A DNA stretch of 15,257 nt, taken from NCBI GenBank assembly GCA_023434465.1, contig JAEYSQ010000050.1:1-15257 (forward strand), given 5' to 3'. Position 1 is the stretch's first letter. Each line of letters starts with the position of its first letter. The position numbers were made by a program, and so were the translations under genes. Under the pieces are notes generated by a model. That model was not told the DNA's origin. It saw only the letters and a program-made list of their open reading frames with translations, and ran no database searches. The DNA is from Actinomycetes bacterium. Lineage in GTDB: Bacteria > Actinomycetota > Thermoleophilia > Solirubrobacterales > 70-9. Positions 1 through 6,676 of this stretch are shown piece after piece.

Positions 1-94
1 TCTCGCCCGCACCAAGGGCAACCCCAACGCGAAGAAGATCAGCGCCAGGATCCGCAAGATGCAGGTCGCAGCCGTCTGCCACGCCCTGAAGTAA
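1..94 (+). CDS. C-terminal end of an unidentified protein (partial, runs in from left edge)
   Basis: In the frame starting at base 2 there are 30 sense codons and then TAA at 92-94. Almost every codon ends in G or C, as in the confident genes of this window, so I read it as the true 3' end of a gene. The visible tail is basic, with several Lys and Arg, and carries one Cys four residues from the end (CHALK). This is too little to name a family. An inverted repeat starts 3 bp after the stop, which fits the end of a transcription unit. Confidence 0.7.
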   Translation, partial: LARTKGNPNAKKISARIRKMQVAAVCHALK

Positions 95-96
95 GG

Positions 97-154
97 GATC
101 CAGGTCATTTCGCTCGGGATCATTCACGAATGGTCTCGCTGTACGACCTGGATC
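97..154. repeat. 10-bp perfect inverted repeat just after the partial gene
   Basis: GATCCAGGTC at 97-106 is repeated as its exact reverse complement at 145-154. The 38 bases between hold a smaller arm pair, CATTC/GAATG (121-125 and 128-132). It begins 3 bp after the stop codon at 94 and lies between convergent genes, so it could be a terminator or mRNA-stabilising structure. There is no T-tract, so an ordinary intrinsic terminator is not shown. Confidence 0.5.
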
Positions 155-179
155 GTTGACCCAACGGGAAATTTCCGTG

Positions 180-195
180 AAGCAGGGCCCTGCTT
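180..195. terminator. Perfect 16-bp palindrome overlapping the lipoprotein stop codon
   Basis: AAGCAGGG at 180-187 is followed at once by its reverse complement CCCTGCTT at 188-195. The last two bases lie inside the TAA stop (194-196) of the minus-strand lipoprotein gene. As RNA this folds into a 6-bp stem with a GGCC loop. A second palindrome, GGAAATTTCC, sits at 167-176. The position at the end of a gene suggests transcript termination or 3'-end protection. The lack of a U-tract leaves a protein-binding palindrome possible. Confidence 0.4.
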
Positions 196-634
196 AGAAG
201 AGTTTGTAGCTTTCGGTTGAGAGCTCGAAGCCGTTTCCGGTGTTCATGTTCTCGCAGCGCATGACGTCGCCGAAGTCGCCGCTCGTGCATTCGAAGGGGC
301 CGACCATGTTGACCATCCCGGCCCCGACGGCGGGCCCGTCGTTGATGGTGGTGTCACCGGCGCAGACCAGTTCGGCCTTGCCGTCGGCCAGGGTCACTCC
401 GTTGCCGTAGTCGAGCTGGCATTTCGGGTCGCGCTTGACCTTCCAGTCCTTTTGCCTGATGTCGCAGCGGACCATCGTCTCGTCGGCGATGCAGCCGATG
501 TTCCCGTCCGGTGAAGTGAAAGTCTCGAGGTTCACGGATACGCTTTCCTGCTTGTCGGTTCCGCAACCGGCGAAGATCAGTCCGGCGACCAGGGCACTAC
601 TCAGAATCAGCTTCAGCTTCGGGTTCCGGGGCAT
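194..634 (-). CDS. Small secreted lipoprotein, DUF6636-like
   Basis: This is a 146-residue protein starting with a lipoprotein signal: a basic N-terminus (PRNPKLK), a hydrophobic stretch at about residues 9-21 and a lipobox FAGC with the lipidated Cys at 24. The mature part has six more Cys (48, 57, 72, 91, 116, 127), enough for three disulfides. The pattern SPDGNIGC, VRCDI, CAGDT and TGNGFELS resembles actinobacterial DUF6636 proteins, whose function is unknown. The frame is open further upstream, but I chose the ATG at 634 because the signal peptide begins there. That start lies inside the helicase gene, a 38-bp overlap, so the two are probably co-transcribed. The purine-rich AAGGAAG before the ATG is very close to it for an ideal ribosome binding site. 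The signal-peptide and family reading is fairly sure; no role can be given. Confidence 0.8.
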   Translation of the reverse strand: MPRNPKLKLILSSALVAGLIFAGCGTDKQESVSVNLETFTSPDGNIGCIADETMVRCDIRQKDWKVKRDPKCQLDYGNGVTLADGKAELVCAGDTTINDGPAVGAGMVNMVGPFECTSGDFGDVMRCENMNTGNGFELSTESYKLF

Positions 635-3329
635 CTTCCTTGGGCTTTCTGGTCTTCCGGGGACGGGCAGGCTTCTTTGCCGGCTTCTTCTCCGCAGCCG
701 CTGACTCTTCGCCTTCAGCGGCGGTTTCGATGGTTTCGGCAACCTCGGTGTTCTTTACCTCGGCCCTGCCCGCATCTTCCTTCTTCTTGTTCTTCTTGCG
801 GCGGCGCTTCTTGCCGCCCTTGGGGAAGTTGCGAAGCAGCTCGCGGGCAACTGCGGAGGGCTTTCTCGCCATCCGCATACGGGCTCCCCGCAGTACCTCC
901 TCGCCCTCCGGAGTGTGGGCAACCGCGGCGGCCAGCAGTGAGACAGCGAGACGACGGTCCTGCTTGCGGGCCGACTGCACCAGCTTGCGGGCATTCTTGC
1001 CGTGGGCGCGCCCGGCCGAGTTGACCAGCAATCCGAGCAGCCGCTTGGTCTCCGGCCAGCGCTGGACCGCGTACTCCTCGTGCAGGTCACGGGTGTAGGA
1101 GGCGAGTCTCCAGACCCAGGCCTGGGCCTGGTCGCGGCGGCCGATCCGCTTGTCGACTAGGGCCTGAAGCAGAACCTTGGTTCCGGCCCGCTTCTCGTCC
1201 CGGGACCAGGTGCCGACGATGTCGATCGCGTCATCAAAGGCTTCCGGGTCCTTCAGGTTCGCAATCTCGCCGAGTGCCTTGGTCCGGAGCTGTGCGTTGC
1301 GGTTGCGCTGGACGCAGGTCAGCAGGTAGCGGCGGCGCAGTTCCTTGGTCCGGTCGTGCTGAAGCATCGCCTTTGCCCGGCGCCAGCCCTGGGTGGTCAC
1401 CCTGGCCCCGGCGAGGGCAGCCCAGACGTGTTGTTCGGCGTAGTCGAGGTTCTCGACCGCGATCCGCCAGATGTCCCGTTCCAGAACCTCGATGCGGCGC
1501 TGGGGGTCATCCGAAACCGGAACGATGCGGCGCTCGACCCGGACCTTGCGGCCGCGCCCGCGGCGAACCGGGCCGACCACGATCGCGCCGCCGCGGTAGA
1601 CGTCGCGGTCGAGCAGGCTGTGCAGGGTGACGATCGACTCGTCGTGAGTGGTCGCCGGATGGACGAAGTCGATCACCAGACCGGCTTCCTTGGCAGGAGA
1701 GCGACGGGTGACGCGTCCGACCCGCTGCTGGTAGATCCGCTTCGAAGCGGTCGGCGCCAGGTGCATGCAGATGGTCGCCCGGGGAGAGTTCCATCCCTCG
1801 GCCAGAAGCTGCGCGTTGCAGAGCACGTCGACCTCGCCGCGCTCGAAGGCGGCCAGGGTGTCGGAGAGCTCGCGCTTCGGCGTCTCGCCGGACACAGCCT
1901 TGGCGTTGATCCCGAACTCCTGGAAGGCGGCGGCCACGTTCTTCGCGTGCTGGACGCCGGCGGTGTAGAGCACGCCGGGGGCCTTACGGAAGCGCGACTT
2001 GTAGAGGTCGGCGATCGCCATGTTGAAAGGTGCCTGATCGAGCAGCTTGGCCAGCTCTTCCTGGTCGAAGTCCTGGTCCACCTCTCCCTTTCGGAGCGGC
2101 ACCTTGGCGATCGTGCGGACACCCGGGCCGGGCGGGATGCGCAGACACCGGAGCGGGGCGATGACGCCGCGGCGGGCAGCCTGGGCGAGGTCGAAACGCG
2201 AAGTCTGGGTGGGGAAGAGGTCGGCGACGTGGCGGGCGATCAGGGCGCCGGTCGCGGTCATGCCGATGTAGACCGGCCCGGGCATCGAGCGGATGCAGGC
2301 CGAGGTCTTCTCGCCGAGCGCAGTGTGGGCCTCGTCGCAGATGATCACCGAGTAGGCGTCCGAAACGCGCTTCGCGTTGCGGACGAACCACTGATAGGTC
2401 TCGACCGTGACCGGGCCGTCGGCTTCGTCGCGCCCGTCGAGCAGCGGGGGTCGCAGCCGGTCCTTGTAGCCGCGGTCGGAGATCTCGCCGATGAACTGGT
2501 CGACCAGGTTGCGGCGGTGGGTGAGAATGAGGACCCCCCCGGTGCGGGTCGCTTCGATGAAACCAACCGCGGCGACGGTCTTGCCGGCTCCGGTCGCATG
2601 CTCGAACCAGAAGCGGCGAGCGGCACCGGGATCATCGGGGACTTCCCCGACCTCTTCCTCGGCCGCTTCATCCTCCCCGGTTGCCTCTTCCCAGTCCTGG
2701 GGCTCCTCGTCCTCGTCGACGATCTCGTCGAGCACTTCGGTGGCCAGTTCCTCGTCTACGGCCTCTTCGGTCCCGTCGACTTCATCCTGGTCCTCGTCTT
2801 CAGCCTCGTCTTCGGTTTCGGCGGTTTCCGCGGCGGGAGCATCCTCGACCGGAGCGTCACCCTCCTCTTCCAGCACCTCGAGCGTCTCGACGTCATCGAT
2901 CGCGCTGACCTGTTGCTCGGCGAGCAGTTCGGTCAGGGTGCCGGAGAGAGCATCGATCTGGTGGGGGTTGAGCTCCGCCCCGTCCTTCAGGGTCGGCGGT
3001 TCTTCGCCGATCAGTCGTTCCAGTCCGAGCAGCAACGAGAAGTTCCGGCGCCACTCGACCGATGGTTCGGTCCGGCCTGCCTCCAGTTCTGCGATCGCGG
3101 CATCGAATGCCCGGCGCCGCGCGGTGCCCGGAACCAGGGTTTCGGGACCGTCTCCATTCAGCAGGAGTGATTCACAGGCGAACTCGGAAGCGCGCTTGAT
3201 GTCTTTCTTTGAGGGAACCGCAGAAGCTGCGGGTGCTGCTGTAGTCGTGGCCAACTTAGCCTTCGCAAGTGCTCCGAACCCGAGTAGTCCACCCGGCCCG
3301 GATGAGTAGGTGATCGAAGAGCCCGACAA
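597..3329 (-). CDS. SF2 DEAH-box helicase with a long acidic insert
   Basis: The 910-residue protein has the two RecA-like lobes of an SF2 helicase or translocase. Visible motifs are NPHQIDAL (121-128, Q-motif-like), Walker A HATGAGKT (244-251), LTHRRNL (269-275), Walker B DEAH (332-335), GMTATG (356-361), LLAEGWNSP (508-516) and QQRVGRVTR (534-542). The layout resembles restriction-type and DNA-repair SF2 enzymes of the ResIII/XPB sort, but no nuclease or methylase is nearby. Residues about 141-235 are a very acidic Glu/Asp/Ala stretch separating the Q-like motif from Walker A. The end is also unusual: a Lys/Arg block (838-850) and then a mixed-charge Pro/Ala/Lys/Glu tail to 910. Residues 605-835 look helical and match nothing I know. 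The start is uncertain: TTG at 3329 gives the full length, while an in-frame TTG at 3254 has AAGG 5 nt upstream and would give 885 residues. The substrate is unknown. Confidence 0.85.
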   Translation of the reverse strand: MSGSSITYSSGPGGLLGFGALAKAKLATTTAAPAASAVPSKKDIKRASEFACESLLLNGDGPETLVPGTARRRAFDAAIAELEAGRTEPSVEWRRNFSLLLGLERLIGEEPPTLKDGAELNPHQIDALSGTLTELLAEQQVSAIDDVETLEVLEEEGDAPVEDAPAAETAETEDEAEDEDQDEVDGTEEAVDEELATEVLDEIVDEDEEPQDWEEATGEDEAAEEEVGEVPDDPGAARRFWFEHATGAGKTVAAVGFIEATRTGGVLILTHRRNLVDQFIGEISDRGYKDRLRPPLLDGRDEADGPVTVETYQWFVRNAKRVSDAYSVIICDEAHTALGEKTSACIRSMPGPVYIGMTATGALIARHVADLFPTQTSRFDLAQAARRGVIAPLRCLRIPPGPGVRTIAKVPLRKGEVDQDFDQEELAKLLDQAPFNMAIADLYKSRFRKAPGVLYTAGVQHAKNVAAAFQEFGINAKAVSGETPKRELSDTLAAFERGEVDVLCNAQLLAEGWNSPRATICMHLAPTASKRIYQQRVGRVTRRSPAKEAGLVIDFVHPATTHDESIVTLHSLLDRDVYRGGAIVVGPVRRGRGRKVRVERRIVPVSDDPQRRIEVLERDIWRIAVENLDYAEQHVWAALAGARVTTQGWRRAKAMLQHDRTKELRRRYLLTCVQRNRNAQLRTKALGEIANLKDPEAFDDAIDIVGTWSRDEKRAGTKVLLQALVDKRIGRRDQAQAWVWRLASYTRDLHEEYAVQRWPETKRLLGLLVNSAGRAHGKNARKLVQSARKQDRRLAVSLLAAAVAHTPEGEEVLRGARMRMARKPSAVARELLRNFPKGGKKRRRKKNKKKEDAGRAEVKNTEVAETIETAAEGEESAAAEKKPAKKPARPRKTRKPKEDAPEPEAEADSE

Positions 3330-3391
3330 CGTCGCTGGACGGACAGACGCCGGGTTCCTCCGTGACCCGCGAACTGGCGGATCTGGAACTG

Positions 3392-3399
3392 TATTTAAT
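3392..3399 (+). promoter_or_regulatory. Possible -10 region of the thioredoxin lipoprotein gene
   Basis: TATTTAAT is a rare AT-rich stretch in the 80-bp gap between the divergent helicase and thioredoxin genes. It ends 10 bases before the ATG at 3410, so transcription would start only a few bases before the codon and give a very short leader. I see no clear -35 hexamer and no Shine-Dalgarno sequence. Confidence 0.35.
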
Positions 3400-3409
3400 C
3401 ACTACTGCG

Positions 3410-4003
3410 ATGAAAACGGCTTTTCACAGGCAAACAGTGGTCTTTTCCCTGCTCGCGGCACTACTTGCCGGACTGGTTCTAGGCGGTTGCGGGGAGGACG
3501 GAGACGAGCCCTCTCCGGCTCCGGATTACGCGAAGAAGCTGGCCGGAGCCCCACCAAAGCTCGCTTCGATTCACGAGCAGGCGAACGAACTTCTGGCCGG
3601 CGGCCAGGATGCCTTCGACGACCGGATGTCAAGCCTTCAGGGGTATCCGGCGGTAGTCAACGTCTGGGCTTCCTGGTGTGGCCCCTGCCGGGCGGAGTTC
3701 CCGGTCTTCCAGCAGACCGCCGCCGCGATGGGGAAGGAAGTCGCCTTCCTCGGAGTCAATTCGGAGGACAACGACGACGCCGCTGACACGTTCCTCTCCA
3801 CCCATCAGGTCCCGTACCCGAGCTACGTCGACTCGGATGGCAGCATCGCCGACAGCCTGAAGGCGACCCACGGCTACCCCGCGACGGCCTTCTTCGATCC
3901 GGACGGCGAACTTTCCTACACGCATTCGGGGCCCTTCCAAAGCCAGGAAGACCTCGAGCAAGCGATCCGGACCTACGCCTACGGCGGCCCCGATTCGGAC
4001 TGA
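3410..4003 (+). CDS. TlpA/ResA-like thioredoxin-fold lipoprotein
   Basis: This 197-residue protein probably acts as a thiol-disulfide oxidoreductase on the outer face of the membrane. A signal sequence (hydrophobic about 10-23) ends in the lipobox LGGC with the lipidated Cys at 27. The thioredoxin fold follows, with NVWASWCGPC placing the active-site CxxC at 90-93, and the cis-proline loop GYPAT at 155-159, then FFDPDG. Length and domain order fit TlpA/ResA proteins, which reduce apocytochrome or other envelope thiols. No cytochrome c maturation gene is in the window, so the partner is unknown. The frame is open back to 3362, but the ATG at 3410 gives a normal lipoprotein signal peptide and follows an AT-rich promoter-like stretch. 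It is divergent from the helicase and 39 bp ahead of the NfeD gene, which has its own promoter-like motif. Confidence 0.9.
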   Translation: MKTAFHRQTVVFSLLAALLAGLVLGGCGEDGDEPSPAPDYAKKLAGAPPKLASIHEQANELLAGGQDAFDDRMSSLQGYPAVVNVWASWCGPCRAEFPVFQQTAAAMGKEVAFLGVNSEDNDDAADTFLSTHQVPYPSYVDSDGSIADSLKATHGYPATAFFDPDGELSYTHSGPFQSQEDLEQAIRTYAYGGPDSD

Positions 4004-4030
4004 GCAACCGCGCCGGACGAGTCGGACCGA

Positions 4031-4036
4031 TACGCT
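4031..4036 (+). promoter_or_regulatory. Leaderless-type -10 element for the NfeD gene
   Basis: TACGCT fits the actinobacterial TANNNT -10 pattern and lies exactly 6 nt before the GTG start at 4043, so the transcript would begin at or next to the start codon. There is no Shine-Dalgarno sequence. The same geometry recurs before 6677 and 13568. No -35 is recognisable. Confidence 0.5.
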
Positions 4037-4042
4037 CGCTCC

Positions 4043-4657
4043 GTGGAGATCGGTGATCCAACAGTCGTTTACCTCCTGATCATCCTCGGATTGACCGGGA
4101 TCGGGATCGAGGCGGTCACGCCCGGTGGCTTCATCCCGGCGATCCTCGGCGTGGTCGCCCTGATCTTCGGCGTGATCGGCCTGATCGACCTGGGCCCGAC
4201 GGCGGCCGGAGTCGGCCTCCTTCTGCTCGCCATTGCCCTCTTCATCGCAGCGGTCGCCTTCAAGCTCTACCGCCCGCTTTCGATCGCCGGGGTGGTTTCG
4301 CTGGTGGCCTCCGGTATCTGGATGTTCGACCGCGATACCGATCCGACCTCGATCCCGGCGGTGGTTATCGGTGCGGTAGTGCTCGGTCTTTTCATGCTCT
4401 TCGTGATCGAACGGGCGAGCGTGACCAGGAATGCACCGGTCCGCTACGGCCCGGAAGATCTGGTCGGGATGGAAGGGGACGTGCGGGTAGCGCTTCGCCC
4501 GGACGGCCAGGTCTTCGTCGACGGCGGCCTCTGGCAAGCTCGCCTGGCTGACCCCGATGCCCGTCTCGGAATTGGCGAGCGGATCACCGTTCTCGAGATC
4601 AAAGGCCTCACTTTGGTCGTTGCGCCGCAGTCTGAAACCAACCAAGGAGTGTCCTAA
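4043..4657 (+). CDS. nfeD: NfeD family membrane protein (short form, no protease domain)
   Basis: The 204-residue protein has four to five hydrophobic segments (about 8-23, 29-50, 54-74, 80-94 and 104-123). A soluble C-terminal domain of about 133-195 contains GMEGDVRVAL and ends in a beta-strand pattern (ITVLEIKGLTLVV), as expected of the OB-fold NfeD C-terminal domain. The long NfeD form carries an N-terminal ClpP-like serine protease; here it is absent, so this is the short form. NfeD proteins are partners of stomatin/SPFH proteins and are thought to help organise membrane microdomains. The slipin gene begins 2 bp after this stop, which strongly supports the call. The start is GTG at 4043, chosen because it begins just before the first membrane segment and sits 6 nt after a -10-like TACGCT. 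Confidence 0.9.
   Translation: MEIGDPTVVYLLIILGLTGIGIEAVTPGGFIPAILGVVALIFGVIGLIDLGPTAAGVGLLLLAIALFIAAVAFKLYRPLSIAGVVSLVASGIWMFDRDTDPTSIPAVVIGAVVLGLFMLFVIERASVTRNAPVRYGPEDLVGMEGDVRVALRPDGQVFVDGGLWQARLADPDARLGIGERITVLEIKGLTLVVAPQSETNQGVS
4644..4649 (+). promoter_or_regulatory. Ribosome binding site of the slipin gene
   Basis: AAGGAG lies inside the last codons of the NfeD gene, 10 nt before the ATG at 4660. It fixes the slipin start and indicates that translation initiates independently within a shared NfeD/slipin mRNA. Confidence 0.7.
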
Positions 4658-4659
4658 CA

Positions 4660-5517
4660 ATGGAAGTCATCGGAACCCTGGTCGTGATCCTCGCGATCTT
4701 CTTCCTGATCGTCCTGTTCTCGGCGATCAAGATCCTTCGCGAGTACGAGCGAGGCGTGATCTTTCGCCTCGGCCGTCTGATCGACCAGAAGGGTCCGGGT
4801 CTGATCCTGCTGATCCCGTTCATCGATCGCATGGTCAAAATCGACCTGCGAACCGTGACCCTGAACATCCCGCCGCAGGAAGTGATCACCCGCGACAACG
4901 TGCCAACTTCGGTCAACGCGGTCTGCTATTTCCGGGTGGTCGACCCGAACAAAGCGATCACCGACGTCGAGAACTACCTGATCGCCACTTCCCAGATCTC
5001 CCAGACCTCGCTCCGCGCCGTGCTCGGTAAAGCCGAACTCGACGAAATCCTGGCCGAACGCGAACGGCTCAACGAAGCCCTGCAGAAGATCATCGACGAG
5101 CAGACCGAACCCTGGGGCGTCAAGGTCACGACGGTCGAGATCAAGGACGTCGAGATTCCCGAAGCGATGCAGCGGGCGATGGCCCGGCAGGCCGAAGCCG
5201 AGCGGGAACGGCGGGCGAAGATCATCAACTCCGAGGGCGAGTACCAGGCGGCCGAGAAGCTCACCGACGCGGCCGACATCATCAGCCGCAACCCGGCCTC
5301 GCTCCAGCTGCGCTACCTGCAGACCCTGCTCGAGATCAGCGGCAACCAGAACTCGACCGTGATCTTCCCGCTGCCGATGGACCTGATCTCCGCCTTCCAG
5401 CAGGCGATCGGCGGGATTGGCAACACGCAATCAGGCGAGGCCGCCATCAAGCCCACGATCGGCAGCGCTGATCCGTCCGGTCACTCTGCGCCGGAAGATC
5501 TGCCCCCCGGCAGCTGA
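4660..5517 (+). CDS. Slipin/stomatin-like SPFH domain protein
   Basis: This 285-residue protein has one N-terminal membrane anchor (about 4-23) and then the typical start of a stomatin SPFH domain: EYERGVIFRLGR (28-39), KGPGLILLIPFID (44-56) and the RTVTLNIPPQEVITRDNV stretch (64-81). A charged helical region (about 170-205, rich in Ala, Glu and Arg) is the coiled-coil part used for oligomerisation. Length and order match prokaryotic slipins, which form large membrane rings and organise microdomains with NfeD. The last 30 residues are Pro/Gly/Ser-rich and probably disordered. It follows NfeD by 2 bp, so the two form an operon. The GalT-like gene starts 8 bp later and may be on the same transcript. 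Confidence 0.95.
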   Translation: MEVIGTLVVILAIFFLIVLFSAIKILREYERGVIFRLGRLIDQKGPGLILLIPFIDRMVKIDLRTVTLNIPPQEVITRDNVPTSVNAVCYFRVVDPNKAITDVENYLIATSQISQTSLRAVLGKAELDEILAERERLNEALQKIIDEQTEPWGVKVTTVEIKDVEIPEAMQRAMARQAEAERERRAKIINSEGEYQAAEKLTDAADIISRNPASLQLRYLQTLLEISGNQNSTVIFPLPMDLISAFQQAIGGIGNTQSGEAAIKPTIGSADPSGHSAPEDLPPGS

Positions 5518-5525
5518 CCGTCCGC

Positions 5526-6593
5526 TTGCCTTCACCCGAAATACGGATCGACCAGCTGACCGGAGGCCGGGTCCTGGTCGCTCCCGGCCGGGCCGAGCGA
5601 CCCGACGACTTCACCGCCGGTGAGTGGCATCCGGCCGGCCGCGACGGCTGTCCGTTCTGCGAAGGCAACGAGGCCGCGACCCCACCCGAGGTCGAGGCGA
5701 ACCGGCCCGGCGGGGGCGAGGCGAACGGTCCCGGCTGGGTTACCCGAACGGTCCCGAACCTGTATCCAGCGGTACTGCCGCGCGAAGAGAAACAGGCTGA
5801 AACGGGCCGGGCGGTGACCGGCAGGGCGGGACCCGAGTCCAGCGCCTACTCGAGCGCCTCTGACCCTCTGCTCGCCTCCGGACGCGGTTCCGAACCGGAC
5901 ATGTTCACTGCCCGTCCCGCCCACGGAGCTCACGAGGTGATCATCAACGCACCGGGTCACCTCAGTTCGCTGGCCGAGCTCGATGACGCCGGCCTCGCGG
6001 CCGCGGTCGACACCTGGCGCAGCCGAATGCGGGCCCATGAGGATTCTGCGTACGTGCAGCTGATCCTTAACCAGGGTCCGGATTCCGGAGCTTCGCTCGA
6101 GCACAGCCACGCACAGCTCGGAGCGATGGAGTTCGTGCCGCCCGCGGTCGCTCGCGAACGCGAAAGGGGCGGGGCCTACCGCGAGCGAACCGCCGGGGCC
6201 AGCCTGCTCGGCGAGATCCTCCGCGAGGAAATCCGCCGCGGCGACCGTCTGGTCGCGATCGATGAAGAGGTTGCGCTGGTCTGCCCCTGGGCATCTCGCC
6301 ATCCCTACGAGATGCGGATCATCCCGCGCCGGCCAGTCAACCGCTTCGAGAAGGATGAAGGCGGAGCGGAGATGCTCGGCCGCGCGGTCCGCGCGCTCAC
6401 CTCGCTCTTCGGCGATCCCTGCCAGCTCAATCTCTGGGTCAGGACGGCGCCCCGGGGGGTCGAGCATTTCCATTGGCACCTCGACCTGATCCCGCGGCTG
6501 GAGCCGAGCTCAGCCTTCGAGATGGCCACCGGGGTCGAGATCAACATCATCGCGCCCGAAACCGCCGCCGAAACCCTCCGCAACGCGATCTAG
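5526..6593 (+). CDS. galT: Galactose-1-phosphate uridylyltransferase-like enzyme (HIT superfamily)
   Basis: The 355-residue protein fits the GalT branch of the HIT superfamily, which moves a nucleotidyl group between sugar phosphates through a uridylylated histidine. Visible are LTGGRVLVAPGRAERP (11-26), zinc-type CPFC (42-45), RTVPNLYPA (74-82), the active-site block SLEHSHAQ with H193-x-H195-x-Q197, and HFHWHLDLIPR (314-324). In the known enzymes the second His of HxHxQ is the nucleophile, here H195. Residues about 85-130, between the NLYP block and GAHEVII, form a low-complexity insert that may be partly disordered. The start is TTG at 5526, 8 bp after the slipin stop, with no clear ribosome binding site. 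No other Leloir gene is nearby, so the real sugar or nucleotide could differ, for example in an ADP-sugar phosphorylase relative. Confidence 0.85.
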   Translation: MPSPEIRIDQLTGGRVLVAPGRAERPDDFTAGEWHPAGRDGCPFCEGNEAATPPEVEANRPGGGEANGPGWVTRTVPNLYPAVLPREEKQAETGRAVTGRAGPESSAYSSASDPLLASGRGSEPDMFTARPAHGAHEVIINAPGHLSSLAELDDAGLAAAVDTWRSRMRAHEDSAYVQLILNQGPDSGASLEHSHAQLGAMEFVPPAVARERERGGAYRERTAGASLLGEILREEIRRGDRLVAIDEEVALVCPWASRHPYEMRIIPRRPVNRFEKDEGGAEMLGRAVRALTSLFGDPCQLNLWVRTAPRGVEHFHWHLDLIPRLEPSSAFEMATGVEINIIAPETAAETLRNAI

Positions 6594-6608
6594 GTCGGTG
6601 AGACCACG

Positions 6609-6633
6609 AAAGTTGGCAATAGTTGCCAACTTT
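6609..6633. terminator. 11-bp perfect hairpin after the GalT-like gene
   Basis: AAAGTTGGCAA at 6609-6619 pairs with TTGCCAACTTT at 6623-6633 around a TAG loop, and one more T follows. It lies 15 bp after the GalT-like stop and 31 bp before the next -10-like motif. As RNA it would be a compact hairpin ending in U's, which fits a terminator at the end of the NfeD/slipin/GalT unit. The symmetry and closeness to the next promoter also allow an operator. Confidence 0.55.
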
Positions 6634-6664
6634 TGGCGGCGAGGTGCGGGACCCGTCGGGCGAA

Positions 6665-6670
6665 TAAGCT
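6665..6670 (+). promoter_or_regulatory. Leaderless-type -10 element for the unknown acidic-protein gene
   Basis: TAAGCT matches TANNNT and lies 6 nt before the ATG at 6677, the same spacing as at 4031 and 13556. No Shine-Dalgarno sequence is present, so a leaderless transcript starting at the ATG is the simplest reading. Confidence 0.5.
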
Positions 6671-6676
6671 CAACCG

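Noticed and set aside
635..742. Upstream extension of the lipoprotein to 742
   Set aside because: The extra 36 residues are an Arg/Pro-rich out-of-frame reading of the helicase tail and would bury the signal peptide.
1356..3170. 604-codon open frame on the plus strand opposite the helicase
   Set aside because: It is antisense to a gene with clear helicase motifs. Long open frames opposite real genes are common in GC-rich DNA, and its translation shows no domain.
3362..3409. Upstream extension of the thioredoxin gene to 3362
   Set aside because: It would add 16 residues ahead of a normal lipoprotein signal peptide and put the start before the likely promoter.
4562..4576. Arg-Leu-Gly-Ile-Gly in NfeD, similar to an encapsulin loading motif
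   Set aside because: Loading peptides sit at a flexible C-terminus; this one is internal, within the folded C-terminal domain of a membrane protein.
3629..4660. 343-codon minus-strand frame opposite the thioredoxin and NfeD genes
   Set aside because: It spans two well-supported plus-strand genes and the gap between them, and contains no recognisable domain.
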